From an uncultured Bacteroidia bacterium (GTDB lineage: Bacteria; Bacteroidota; Bacteroidia; NS11-12g; UBA9320): 64,000 bases of DNA. The notes beneath the pieces were generated by a model. That model saw only the letters and a list, made by a program, of their open reading frames with translations. It had not been told where the DNA came from and searched no databases. The stretch is taken from positions 1 through 64,000 of the forward strand of contig CALSTB010000006.1 of the NCBI GenBank assembly GCA_943789165.1. Direction: 5' to 3'. Both the position numbers and the translations under genes were made by a program. Shown piece by piece: positions 9,398 to 17,800 of this stretch; position 1 is the stretch's first letter, and every line of letters starts with the position of its first letter.

Positions 9398-10684
9398 ATG
9401 GCTTCAGAAGGGGCAAAAGTAAAAAAAATTAAACGGTTCATCTTTCTCAAAGATGTGCTGGTGATAGCCCTTTCGGCATTCGGAGGACCATCTATGCATA
9501 TTGCTCTTTTTCAAAAGAGAATGGTTGAGCGAAAAGGGTATTTATCCGATAATGAATTACTCGAATTGTACTCCCTAGCTCAGATGCTTCCGGGTCCAAG
9601 TAGTACACAAACCATCACATCCATGGGGTATAAGTTTGGAGGGCCCGTTCTGGCTTTTTTGACCCTCATGGTCTGGATTCTACCTGCCTTTTTGTTGATG
9701 ACTGCCTGTTCATTTTTGTTCGTGTGGTTCGATATGGAAGTGACGAATAAAGTATTTAGGTTCATACAACCTTTGGCTGTGGCTTTCGTAGTCACGGCGG
9801 GGATTAATATGGCTAGAAAGGTAACGAAAGGGAGTCTGAAACTCATATTGATGATTGCCGCTTTTGTCATTGTCGCCTTACTCCGACACCCACTTGAGCA
9901 GTATGTAAAAACGCCATTCATGTTCCCATTTGTGATTATTGGTGGTGGTATCGTGAGTTATTTTTTAAACAAGAAGGAACACAAGGTGCTGACCGATAAA
10001 TCACCTAAGCCAAAAATTGTGGTCAAGTGGAATTACTTGATTGTTTTTGCTGTGATATTTATTCTAGCCGCCGTTTTGGGTAAAATCACCAACAACAGGT
10101 TTTTCTTGTTGTTCGAGAATATGTATCGATTTGGATCACTCGTTTTTGGAGGAGGCAACGTGCTCGTACCAATGATGTACGACCAATTCGTTCAGTTTCA
10201 TAATTGGATAAAGCCAGAAGAATTCTTGACAGGAATTGGGTTAAATCAAGCAGTCCCAGGTCCCATCTTTACTGTGGCAACGTATTGTGGAGGTTTGATT
10301 CTCAGTGAAGGCGGTGTTACCGACCAACTCATGGGCTGTGTAGTTGCAACGATCGGCATTTTCTTGCCTGGTACGTTAATGATCTTTTTTGTATACCCTA
10401 TGTGGGACAGCATTAAGAACTATAAAATTATTAGAAGGTCGTTGGATGGAGTGATTGCCGTTTCTGCAGGTTTGGTTTTAGCCGCAGGGTATTTGCTGTT
10501 TTTACCCGTTGGATTTAACTGGGTTGAGGCCAACAGTTTTCATTATTCCAATCTGCAAGAAATAAATTGTATTAACTATTTTGACATTGGTTTGGTTATT
10601 GTATTGTCACTTATGCTGACTAAGTTCAAGATTCCGACCCCAGTTTGGGTAGTTCTTGCTATTTTAGCGGGTATCCTTTTGTAA
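9398..10684 (+). CDS. chrA: Chromate transporter, long CHR family
   Basis: A 428-residue inner-membrane protein with the two homologous CHR halves of long-chain ChrA transporters. The first half has FGGPSMHIALFQKRMVERK and AQMLPGPSSTQT, the second FGGGNVLVPMMYDQF and LNQAVPGPIFTVATYCGG. Members export chromate or exchange it for other anions; some homologues have other or unknown substrates, so chromate itself is not proven here. A TATTTTTG -7-like box lies at 9367-9374. The next gene follows after 30 bases and may be cotranscribed, though its product does not suggest a shared job. Confidence 0.9.
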   Translation: MASEGAKVKKIKRFIFLKDVLVIALSAFGGPSMHIALFQKRMVERKGYLSDNELLELYSLAQMLPGPSSTQTITSMGYKFGGPVLAFLTLMVWILPAFLLMTACSFLFVWFDMEVTNKVFRFIQPLAVAFVVTAGINMARKVTKGSLKLILMIAAFVIVALLRHPLEQYVKTPFMFPFVIIGGGIVSYFLNKKEHKVLTDKSPKPKIVVKWNYLIVFAVIFILAAVLGKITNNRFFLLFENMYRFGSLVFGGGNVLVPMMYDQFVQFHNWIKPEEFLTGIGLNQAVPGPIFTVATYCGGLILSEGGVTDQLMGCVVATIGIFLPGTLMIFFVYPMWDSIKNYKIIRRSLDGVIAVSAGLVLAAGYLLFLPVGFNWVEANSFHYSNLQEINCINYFDIGLVIVLSLMLTKFKIPTPVWVVLAILAGILL

Positions 10685-10714
10685 ACTTGTTCGTATAACA
10701 GACAAAGAACACAT

Positions 10715-11383
10715 TTGAAAACGAAAATACTTCTCTTAATTGCGTTAGGCCTAAGCAGCTTAACTAACGAGGCCAGCCAATCTGACTCGACTGCCAAAGA
10801 TTCGAAATTGGTACAGTTTTCTGGCGTGGTTATGACGTCTGATAGTTTGATGGGTATTCCATATGTTAGCGTGGTTATCAGAAGAACAAAAACGGGCAGT
10901 TACAGCGATTACAATGGCTATTTTAATTTTGTTGCACATAAAGGCGATACGATAGATTTTAGCTGTATTGGGTTTAAAGATTCATATTACATCTTGTCGG
11001 ACACCCTAAAGAAACAAAAGTATTCCATGATCAAACTGATGACCGCAGATACGGTATATTTGGATGTGTCGATCATTACTCCTTTGCCAAAAAGGGATTT
11101 GTTTGATTATTATTTTGTCAATGCGAATATCCCGGATGACGACATGGAGCGGGCAAGAAAAAATCTTGAACGAGAAAAATTAAAAGAAGAAAGTGAAACA
11201 CTTTCGGCGGATGGGAAAGAAGCTGGCAAGTTTCATTTACAACAACAGGCTAGGGCCTATTATTCTGCGGGACAAATTGCGCCAAACAATCTTTTAAATC
11301 CACTTGCGTGGGCTCAATTCTTTGAGGCTTGGAAACGCGGGGATTTCAAGAAACAGGATAAAAAAATAACGGGAGAAGAATAA
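10715..11383 (+). CDS. Secreted protein with a CarboxypepD_reg-like domain
   Basis: A 222-residue protein with a signal peptide (MKTKILLLIALGLSSLTNEA) and an N-terminal carboxypeptidase-regulatory-like beta sandwich: VQFSGVVMTSDSLMGIPYVSV, then GYFNFVAHKGDTIDFSCIGF, the pattern that opens many Bacteroidota envelope proteins. The C-terminal half is charged and helical and unknown. The start is TTG at 10715; no ATG gives the signal peptide. The stop abuts the stop of the convergent dioxygenase gene with no gap. Confidence 0.7.
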   Translation: MKTKILLLIALGLSSLTNEASQSDSTAKDSKLVQFSGVVMTSDSLMGIPYVSVVIRRTKTGSYSDYNGYFNFVAHKGDTIDFSCIGFKDSYYILSDTLKKQKYSMIKLMTADTVYLDVSIITPLPKRDLFDYYFVNANIPDDDMERARKNLEREKLKEESETLSADGKEAGKFHLQQQARAYYSAGQIAPNNLLNPLAWAQFFEAWKRGDFKKQDKKITGEE

Positions 11384-12346
11384 TTAGTTGATGTCAGAAA
11401 CGTGTTGTTTCACCCAACTCTTACCCCATTCTTCAATCTCATTTTCACTCCATAATTCAGGATAAAAAATACGCTTCTGAAATCTCGGTGGCAAATACTT
11501 TTGCCAGTTGGTTCCACCAGTAGCTGCAATATCTGTCGGATTGCGCTGAAGGTATACCACAGCTGTTTTATAATGCGCTAAAGGCCAATTGACGTTTACA
11601 TTCAAATCTAAATTTCGCAAGGCTTGTATGAGTTTTTCGTCGGCTTGGTCTTTTTTAGGCAGTTGTTTGTAACGCGCCCATACATTGGCATTTTTATAAT
11701 CCACGGCCATTTGTATCAAGTCGTCGTTATATTTCTTTTCAAACTGCATAAGTGTCAACGTTTTTTCACCAGTGGCTAACACCGTAGCACCAGCCTGCCA
11801 ATAGATGTACTTATACATTTCTTCAATGTCAGAATTGCGTGTAAAGTTGTCACGAAAATCTTTTCCAACGAGGTTTACAAAATCGGTTGACGCAATTTCA
11901 ACCATGCGGTATTGTGCAGATTGAAACCCAGAAGCTGGTAGTAAGGCCATACGAAACTCTAAAAATTGCTTCTGTTCCATGCCTTCGCTCATCACAGTGA
12001 AAGAATCCGTCAAAATGATAAAATAGCGATTGATACGGTTCAACTTTTCGATGAGGTATTCTTTACTTACTACTGGTTTATTGGCCACCTGTTCAACCTC
12101 ATGCAAAATCATTTTAAAGTACAATTCTGTTGCCTGATGGTACATGATAAAAATTTGCTCGTCAGGTATATCGGTTTTTGGTTTTTGTAGCGTGAGCAAG
12201 GTGTCAAGATGTACATAATCCCAGTACGGAACATAGTTTTCATATAAACGACCTTCTAGGTAGGAAGCAAGATCTTGCCCCATTCGTTTGTACTTGTCCT
12301 CAAGTTTGTGAACTAAGTCTTCAATATTTTTGTCCAACTGACTCAT
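11384..12346 (-). CDS. Tryptophan 2,3-dioxygenase family protein
   Basis: A 320-residue protein of the haem-dependent tryptophan 2,3-dioxygenase family, which opens the indole ring to N-formylkynurenine. Recognisable parts are YWDYVHLDTLLTLQ, the EQIFIMYHQATELYFKMIL motif at about residues 62-80 carrying the family histidine, EGMEQKQFLEFRMALLPASGFQS, and a late GTNWQKYLPP segment. Length is normal for Bacteroidota members. Its start overlaps the stop of the epimerase gene by one base (TAATG), so the two form an operon, although their pathways differ. No kynurenine pathway genes lie nearby. Confidence 0.88.
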   Translation of the reverse strand: MSQLDKNIEDLVHKLEDKYKRMGQDLASYLEGRLYENYVPYWDYVHLDTLLTLQKPKTDIPDEQIFIMYHQATELYFKMILHEVEQVANKPVVSKEYLIEKLNRINRYFIILTDSFTVMSEGMEQKQFLEFRMALLPASGFQSAQYRMVEIASTDFVNLVGKDFRDNFTRNSDIEEMYKYIYWQAGATVLATGEKTLTLMQFEKKYNDDLIQMAVDYKNANVWARYKQLPKKDQADEKLIQALRNLDLNVNVNWPLAHYKTAVVYLQRNPTDIAATGGTNWQKYLPPRFQKRIFYPELWSENEIEEWGKSWVKQHVSDIN

Positions 12347-12888
12347 TAGAAAGGAGAATTAAATGAAGTGAAAGGAGGATAGTGTTTGTCTTTTTCAGAC
12401 AACTGAACATTGTCAAGCCTCCAAGAAATGTCGAACGCATCGTCCATGTAAAACAGGCCGTCTTCAACTTCTGGATGGTATAATTCTGTGCACTTGTACG
12501 AGAAAATGGTATTGTCTTCTAAGGTGCAGAATCCATGTGCGAAGCCTGGAGGAATCCAAAGCATGGTTTTGTTCTCTTCCGTGAGTTCAATGCTAAATGA
12601 GTTGCCGTAAGTTGGGCTATTCTTGCGTATGTCAACTATCACGTCTTGGACAGCACCAGTGATAACACGAACGAGTTTGCCTTGTTCAAACGGTGGTTTC
12701 TGAAAGTGTAAACCTCGCAATACGCCCTTGTTAGAGAGGGACTGGTTGTCTTGAACAAAATTAGGATTGATGCCAGCCTTGGCGAAATCTCGATCACTAT
12801 AGCTTTCGAAGAAATAACCCCTGTGGTCACCAAATACTTTGGGTTGAATTACCAAAGGGCCTTCAATATCGATTGTTGTAAATTCCAA
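12346..12888 (-). CDS. rfbC: dTDP-4-dehydrorhamnose 3,5-epimerase
   Basis: A 180-residue cupin epimerase of the RmlC family, which converts dTDP-4-keto-6-deoxyglucose to dTDP-4-keto-rhamnose for surface polysaccharides. Visible motifs are GPLVIQPKVFGDHRGYFFESY, the catalytic-histidine motif GVLRGLHFQ, the aspartate in VIVDIRKNSPTYG, and WIPPGFAHGFCTLED. The length is standard. The rest of the rml set is absent from the window. It is the first gene of a two-gene unit with the dioxygenase. Confidence 0.94.
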   Translation of the reverse strand: MEFTTIDIEGPLVIQPKVFGDHRGYFFESYSDRDFAKAGINPNFVQDNQSLSNKGVLRGLHFQKPPFEQGKLVRVITGAVQDVIVDIRKNSPTYGNSFSIELTEENKTMLWIPPGFAHGFCTLEDNTIFSYKCTELYHPEVEDGLFYMDDAFDISWRLDNVQLSEKDKHYPPFTSFNSPF

Positions 12889-12991
12889 TGTTTTTTATAT
12901 TGGCACAAATTTGTAAAACTTTTGGGGATATTGTTGATAACAATGGATGAAATTCCAAAGAATGGGTTTTGTGCGAATTTACTTTTGAATC

Positions 12992-15295
12992 ATGGATGAG
13001 CAACACGAAGCGGACTACCTTAAGGGATTGAATAATCCCCAAAAAGCGGCTGTGCTTCAGACGAGTGGACCGGTTATGATTGTTGCGGGTGCTGGGTCTG
13101 GGAAAACCAGGGTGTTGACGTATCGTATTGCGCATATGATAGCATCGGGTATAGACCCGTTCAACATTTTAGCCTTAACCTTTACGAACAAGGCCGCAAA
13201 AGAAATGCGGAAGCGAATTGAAAACGTAGTTGGTTCGGAAGCAAAAAACATCTGGATGGGAACGTTTCACTCCGTGTTTGCCAAAATCCTTCGTTTTGAA
13301 GCCGGAAAGCTCGGATACCCGTCAAATTTTACCATCTATGACACGGATGACTCGAAGAGTCTGCTTAAGACCATCATCAAAGAGTTAAAGTTAGACGACA
13401 AGGCGTATAAACCCAATGTGGTATTAAACAGAATTAGCGCAGCTAAGAATAGTTTGATCACACACAAAATGTATCAGAATGCAGATGAATTGACCTCCTA
13501 TGATTCTGTTAGTGGAAAGCCAGAAATTGCCAAGATTTACAATCTATATGCAAAACGTTGTTTTATGGCAGGTGCAATGGACTTTGATGACTTGTTGTTA
13601 AAGACCTTTGAGTTGTTCACTACCCACATAGATGTATTGAATAAGTACCAGCACAAGTTTCAATATGTCATGGTTGATGAGTATCAAGATACGAATCACT
13701 GTCAGTACATGATTGTGAAGAAACTTGCTGCTGTGAACGAAAACATATGTGTTGTTGGGGATGATGCGCAAAGTATTTACTCTTTCAGGGGAGCAACGAT
13801 TAGAAACATCTTGAATTTTGAGAAAGACTATCCAGATTTAAAGGTGTTTAAGTTGGAGCAGAATTATAGATCTACCCAAACCATTGTAAATGCGGCCGGT
13901 TCCATAATTGCTAAAAACAAAGATCAACTAGAAAAAAAGGTGTGGACTTCCAACCAGCTTGGTGAGAAGATAAAAGTACTTCGTGCCGTTACCGACAATG
14001 AAGAAGGTCGTTTTATTGCTCAATCCATTTTTGAGGAAAAAATGAAACATCAGTCTGCACACACTGATTTTGCCATACTGTATCGGACAAACGCACAGTC
14101 AAGAAGCTTAGAAGAAGCTTTGCGCAAATTGAATCTACCTTATAGAATTTACGGTGGACAGTCGTTTTACCAGCGTAAGGAAGTGAAGGATTTGCTGGCT
14201 TATTTGCGATTGACCGTCAACCACAAAGATGAAGAAAGTTTAAAAAGGGTAATCAATTACCCTGCACGAGGAATTGGAAAAACAACCCTCGATAAAATTC
14301 AACTGCATGCCAGTGAACAAGGTGTGTCATGGTGGGATATAGTTTGCAATGCGGAAGTTTTTCCAAACTTAGGGGCAGCTAAATCGCGATTGGCAGATTT
14401 TGCTACGAAGATCAAAAGCTTTGCTACGATGTTGGCGACAAACGATGCCTATGAATTATCCATGCATATCGCAAAATCAACAAATCTGTTGAAGAGTTTA
14501 TATGATGATAAGACAGTTGAAGGCATAAGCAGGTATGAAAACGTAGTTGAATTGTTGAATGGTATTAAGGAGTTTGTCGAAGATGATTCCTCTGAACTAG
14601 AGAAAAATTTAGGCGTGTACTTGCAAGATATTGCCCTCATCACAGACTCAGATAAAGACGATGGGTCAGATGATAAGATATCGCTGATGACAATTCACGC
14701 AGCTAAAGGACTGGAGTTTCCTTTCGTGTATATATCTGGTATGGAAGAGAACCTGTTTCCGTCTCAAATGAGTACCGGTAGTAGGAAAGATTTAGAAGAG
14801 GAGCGAAGGTTGTTTTATGTGGGTATGACTAGAGCTGAACGCAAATTAACCCTGTCTTACGCCAATTCGAGATTTAGATTTGGTCAATTACTACCCTGTG
14901 AACCAAGTCGATTTATCGGTGAAATTGTCAATGATTTTATTGAACTAGACAAAAAAGCGTTTGTTAAAAGAAGTGATGGCGATAAGCCAGAGTTTAACCG
15001 ATTTAATAAGAGGAAGTCTGAATCAACTGAAAAGTCAAACCTCCAGAACAAATACGGTAGAACCAATCAAAAGCAGACAACTAGGAGTCTGCCTCCTCCA
15101 ATTGTGAATTTTGTGCCGGACGATACGACTGAAATAAAAGTGTCAGACGTAGTCGAACATCAGCGATTTGGCAAAGGCAAAGTTGTATTGCTAGACGGCG
15201 ATTTTGGAAATAAAAAAGCCACTATCGAATTCGATGAATACGGTAAAAAGCAATTGGTGCTAAAATTCGCTAAGCTTCGATTCGTTAAGAATTAG
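12992..15295 (+). CDS. UvrD/PcrA-type superfamily 1 DNA helicase
   Basis: A 767-residue 3'-5' helicase of the UvrD/PcrA/Rep type. Walker A GAGSGKTR is at about residues 33-40, the Q-motif LNNPQKAAV lies in front of it, the Walker B motif is VDEYQDTN at about 228-235, then GDDAQSIYSFRGA, and late motifs IHAAKGLEFPFVY and EEERRLFYVGMTRAE. The C-terminus has the Tudor-like fold of PcrA (VEHQRFGKGKVVLLDGDF), which in PcrA binds RNA polymerase. It acts in repair and in clearing protein blocks. A -7-like TACTTTTG lies at 12980-12987. Its 3' end overlaps that of the convergent response regulator gene by four bases. Confidence 0.95.
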   Translation: MDEQHEADYLKGLNNPQKAAVLQTSGPVMIVAGAGSGKTRVLTYRIAHMIASGIDPFNILALTFTNKAAKEMRKRIENVVGSEAKNIWMGTFHSVFAKILRFEAGKLGYPSNFTIYDTDDSKSLLKTIIKELKLDDKAYKPNVVLNRISAAKNSLITHKMYQNADELTSYDSVSGKPEIAKIYNLYAKRCFMAGAMDFDDLLLKTFELFTTHIDVLNKYQHKFQYVMVDEYQDTNHCQYMIVKKLAAVNENICVVGDDAQSIYSFRGATIRNILNFEKDYPDLKVFKLEQNYRSTQTIVNAAGSIIAKNKDQLEKKVWTSNQLGEKIKVLRAVTDNEEGRFIAQSIFEEKMKHQSAHTDFAILYRTNAQSRSLEEALRKLNLPYRIYGGQSFYQRKEVKDLLAYLRLTVNHKDEESLKRVINYPARGIGKTTLDKIQLHASEQGVSWWDIVCNAEVFPNLGAAKSRLADFATKIKSFATMLATNDAYELSMHIAKSTNLLKSLYDDKTVEGISRYENVVELLNGIKEFVEDDSSELEKNLGVYLQDIALITDSDKDDGSDDKISLMTIHAAKGLEFPFVYISGMEENLFPSQMSTGSRKDLEEERRLFYVGMTRAERKLTLSYANSRFRFGQLLPCEPSRFIGEIVNDFIELDKKAFVKRSDGDKPEFNRFNKRKSESTEKSNLQNKYGRTNQKQTTRSLPPPIVNFVPDDTTEIKVSDVVEHQRFGKGKVVLLDGDFGNKKATIEFDEYGKKQLVLKFAKLRFVKN

Positions 15296-15663
15296 GCGGA
15301 CTGCTGAAATTTGTCAATGATCCCCCACAATTCTTGCATCGCACGTGGTTTTAATAAGTAGTCATTCATGCCAGAATGAAGCGCCTTTGGCAATACGTCT
15401 TCTTCAGGTAGACTTGTAAAAGCGATAATTGGAATTTTTGGATCAATTTTTCGCACTGCTTTGGCAACATCGTAGCCATCGTGATTCGGCATTTGAATGT
15501 CAAGTAACACCATTTTGTACTCGTTGGTTGTAATTAACTCAAGTGCTTGTTTCTTGTTTGTTGCGATGCCAAATGGGATACCTAGCTTATTAAACATGTA
15601 GCCTGTAAATAAACTGTTGATCTCGTGATCATCGATTAATAGAATTTTAATCTCGTTTGTCAT
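15292..15663 (-). CDS. Single-domain response regulator
   Basis: A stand-alone CheY-like receiver. With the start at the ATG at 15663 the protein has 123 residues and begins MTNEIKILLIDDHEINSLF. The acidic pair (IDD), the phosphoacceptor aspartate in MVLLDIQMPNHDGYD (Asp55), the threonine in IIAFTS and the lysine in LLKPR are all present. An upstream ATG at 15708 would add 15 poorly fitting residues, so I prefer the shorter form. No output domain or kinase lies nearby; such receivers often work as phosphorelay shuttles. Confidence 0.9.
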   Translation of the reverse strand: MTNEIKILLIDDHEINSLFTGYMFNKLGIPFGIATNKKQALELITTNEYKMVLLDIQMPNHDGYDVAKAVRKIDPKIPIIAFTSLPEEDVLPKALHSGMNDYLLKPRAMQELWGIIDKFQQSA

Positions 15664-15809
15664 AGTTGTAGTAATCAAGTGAGTTGTGTATTGCAATTGA
15701 GATGCCAACGAGACATTTGAGTGTTTAAAGTGTTGATATTCAGGCGCATGACAAAAGGCGCAAAATTAGATTATATCCCAATATGGGACTAATGGCTAAT
15801 ATCGAGACG

Positions 15810-16235
15810 TTAAAACATGGATTTTAAGCAGTCCCAAAGTTGTTTTTTCTTTTGAATGTCTTTCATGATGGCTGGAATTGAGTCGAACCAACATCGTTTG
15901 GATCCGTTATCATCCTGAATCACATACTGAGTGTGATTGTCAATTGGCAGGCCAAAACTTAAATACGTTTGACCTTTGTTGACGTCATTGATGTTATATG
16001 TATCGACCACTGTGAATTGGGTCGGGGATTTTTTTACAGATGACATAACTTTATTGAGGAATTCCGATTCTTCGATAGAAAGCGGTTGGTCACAAGTAAT
16101 TATGATGTCCGTTGGAATTGGGGTAAAGACTTCCTCCGTTTCTAAAGAGCCATCGGACTTTATCTTATAATAGGAATCATTTAAGTGGCTTAAGGCTGAT
16201 TCGTTGATTTCCCAGATTGATTTCATCATTAGCAA
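15810..16235 (-). CDS. Hypothetical protein, possibly DNA polymerase III psi-like
   Basis: A 141-residue soluble protein. The middle (PTDIIITCDQPLSIEESEFLNKVM, in parts; VVDTYNINDV; YLSFGLPID) and the end, where a short linker leads to KKKQLWDCLKSMF, resemble a family common in Bacteroidota that is sometimes labelled as a psi-subunit-like protein with a uracil-DNA-glycosylase-like fold. I hold that link loosely: the likeness is from memory of the C-terminal LW-x-x-L-x-x-F pattern. Two ATG codons lie in the first 12 bases; the ATG at 16226 (MKSIWEI) is equally likely. Confidence 0.5.
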   Translation of the reverse strand: MLMMKSIWEINESALSHLNDSYYKIKSDGSLETEEVFTPIPTDIIITCDQPLSIEESEFLNKVMSSVKKSPTQFTVVDTYNINDVNKGQTYLSFGLPIDNHTQYVIQDDNGSKRCWFDSIPAIMKDIQKKKQLWDCLKSMF

Positions 16236-16297
16236 AAGTATTTAAAGTTGAGAATCCAGACTACAATTGTGGATTAGTTCGTATTTTGCTATTGTCA

Positions 16298-16313
16298 TCC
16301 CAAAATGAAACAA
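16298..16313 (+). repeat. Twin 16-bp direct repeat, copy 1 (candidate activator site)
   Basis: The sequence TCCCAAAATGAAACAA occurs here and again 93 bases downstream with no mismatch. Both copies lie upstream of the sigma-54-type promoter at 16457, at distances typical of enhancer-binding-protein sites. Confidence 0.6.
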
Positions 16314-16390
16314 GATAGAATGGTTGTGTCGTAGCAAAACAGTGTAATTATGAGTAAAAATAAGCATATTCTATAAAATAGAAAATAAAT

Positions 16391-16406
16391 TCCCAAAATG
16401 AAACAA
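16391..16406 (+). repeat. Twin 16-bp direct repeat, copy 2 (candidate activator site)
   Basis: This is the second exact copy of TCCCAAAATGAAACAA. It sits about 93 bases before the predicted transcription start, the first copy about 186 bases before; the 93-base spacing is close to nine helical turns, so both would face the same side of the DNA. Confidence 0.6.
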
Positions 16407-16456
16407 AAAAACGACGTGTTAAAAACGTAAAGTGCTGATAATCAACGCACATGATG

Positions 16457-16473
16457 TTGGCATATACTTCGCA
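16457..16473 (+). promoter_or_regulatory. Sigma-54-type (-24/-12) promoter candidate
   Basis: TTGGCATATACTTCGCA has the invariant GG (16459-16460) and GC (16471-16472) separated by exactly ten bases, as required for RpoN promoters, and matches TTGGCA fully at -24; the -12 part TCGCA differs by one base from TTGCA. The predicted start of transcription is near 16484. Confidence 0.6.
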
Positions 16474-16483
16474 TGTCTATGAA

Positions 16484-16590
16484 TGTAACTTTCGAGAGAA
16501 AGAGCACATGGTTAATAATTTTCATCATAAGTAGTAGTTTAGTATTTTATCTTTGATTTTAAGCCCTGACCTATATGGTCGGGGCTTGTC
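16484..16590 (+). ncRNA. Candidate small transcript ending in a strong hairpin
   Basis: If the -24/-12 promoter works, it drives a transcript of about 100 bases that ends at a hairpin at 16561-16587, well before the OmpA-like gene, which has its own -7 box. The region also holds a 25-codon frame from an ATG at 16479 to TGA at 16556, starting MNVTFERKSTW and continuing as a wholly hydrophobic tail, but that ATG lies about five bases in front of the predicted start site, so a noncoding RNA is as likely as a small membrane peptide. The assignment is inference from layout. Confidence 0.4.
16561..16587 (+). terminator. Hairpin, probable terminator of the small transcript
   Basis: AAGCCCTGACC and GGTCGGGGCTT form an 11-bp stem with one G-T pair around a five-base loop. 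The T run behind it is weak (GTCATTTATGG), so termination strength is uncertain; it may also stabilise the 3' end. Confidence 0.55.
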
Positions 16591-16659
16591 ATTTATGGAT
16601 TTTTGCAAATATAGGGATTCTTAAAGCATCCTTGTTTTCGGAAAGAGAATAAACGGCAT

Positions 16660-16667
16660 TAACTTTG
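16660..16667 (+). promoter_or_regulatory. Bacteroidota -7 promoter box before the OmpA-like gene
   Basis: TAACTTTG matches TAnnTTTG and lies 17 bases before the ATG at 16685. A TTG at 16632 is the only upstream candidate and is slightly too far (25 bases), so only the -7 box is convincing. Confidence 0.4.
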
Positions 16668-16684
16668 CGTTATACCCTTATAAC

Positions 16685-17800
16685 ATGGGCAATGTTCAAA
16701 ACGTACGGAGTTCATTTGTAGGCATAAGTTGCTTCTTTTTGGTATTCTTATTCATGAATACAAGCGCTCTTTTTGCGCAGTCATATGATCAAAAAACACT
16801 GAGTGTCTATTTTCCTTCCAATGGGGATCAATTGAATTCAAATGCAAAAACGGACATACGTCAAGCGTTTTTAGAGATTCACCCAAAGATTATCAGAGAA
16901 ATATACATTGAAGGTCACACCGATAGTGATGCCTCTTTAAGCTATAATTTAAATCTGTCGGCCAGACGAGCTGCCAATACTCAGGAGTATTTATTGACAC
17001 AAGGTGTTAAGTCCGACATTATCAAAATAGGGGCATTCGGAGAAAGTCAGCCCATTAGTTCCAAAAAGAATAAAAATAGGCGTGTATTAATTACGATAGT
17101 GTATGAAGATGAAACGTATCCACCACAACTGGTTGAGGTAAAGACCGGGGACGCGAAGTTTATACAGATCGAAACGTTTAATGCAAATACAAAGTCTAGG
17201 CTCCCATGCGATTACGTCATTGAACGTCAAAGCAAAAACCTATTTTCAAGAACCAATAGTGAAGCGATGTGTGTTTTTGACCGAAAGCGATTTCCAACTA
17301 TAAACATCACATTCTCTAAGTCGGGATACTTAAATCAATCCGTTACCATAAGTGACAAAGATGTACGCCAAGTTGGTGATACATTAAAAGTACAAGTGTA
17401 TTTGAAACCAGTCGCGGTGGTTCAAAAACTACGTTACGACCACATATACTTTTATACGGATACGGATGACTTTAAACCCGAGGCGAAGCAGGAACTAGAA
17501 AAACTAGTGACCATGTTAACAGAGAACCCTAAACTGTATGTAGAAATACAAGGGCACATGAATTTTTCTGAAAGTCGCCAAGCAAACATCCTTCAGCGCA
17601 TATACAATCACGACCTTAGCCACAAACGAGCCAAAGCAGTGTATATGTACTTGATTTCACGAGGAATAAACAAGGATCGATTGACCTATAAAGGATTGAG
17701 TAATTACAGAATGATTTTTCCTAATCCTACCAGTGACCTTGAAGCCGATCAGAATAAACGTGTTGAAGTTTGGACGCTTCAGCTAAAGGCCAACAATTAA
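16685..17800 (+). CDS. Exported protein with two OmpA-like peptidoglycan-binding domains
   Basis: A 371-residue protein with a signal peptide ending near FAQSYD. Two OmpA-like domains flank a beta-rich middle. The first (about residues 38-140) has the YIEGHTDSDASLSYNLNLSARRA core and a basic NKNRRVLI end; the second (about 252-368) has EIQGHMNFSESRQ, LSHKRAKAVYMYLISRGI and NKRVEVW. In the second the usual D in GHTD is replaced (GHMN), so peptidoglycan binding by that domain is less sure. It likely tethers envelope layers. The 3' end overlaps that of the convergent porin gene by four bases. Confidence 0.88.
   Translation: MGNVQNVRSSFVGISCFFLVFLFMNTSALFAQSYDQKTLSVYFPSNGDQLNSNAKTDIRQAFLEIHPKIIREIYIEGHTDSDASLSYNLNLSARRAANTQEYLLTQGVKSDIIKIGAFGESQPISSKKNKNRRVLITIVYEDETYPPQLVEVKTGDAKFIQIETFNANTKSRLPCDYVIERQSKNLFSRTNSEAMCVFDRKRFPTINITFSKSGYLNQSVTISDKDVRQVGDTLKVQVYLKPVAVVQKLRYDHIYFYTDTDDFKPEAKQELEKLVTMLTENPKLYVEIQGHMNFSESRQANILQRIYNHDLSHKRAKAVYMYLISRGINKDRLTYKGLSNYRMIFPNPTSDLEADQNKRVEVWTLQLKANN

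Noticed and set aside
15664..15708. Fifteen extra residues at the start of the response regulator
   Set aside because: The receiver fold begins right after the ATG at 15663, and the extra residues resemble no known leader.
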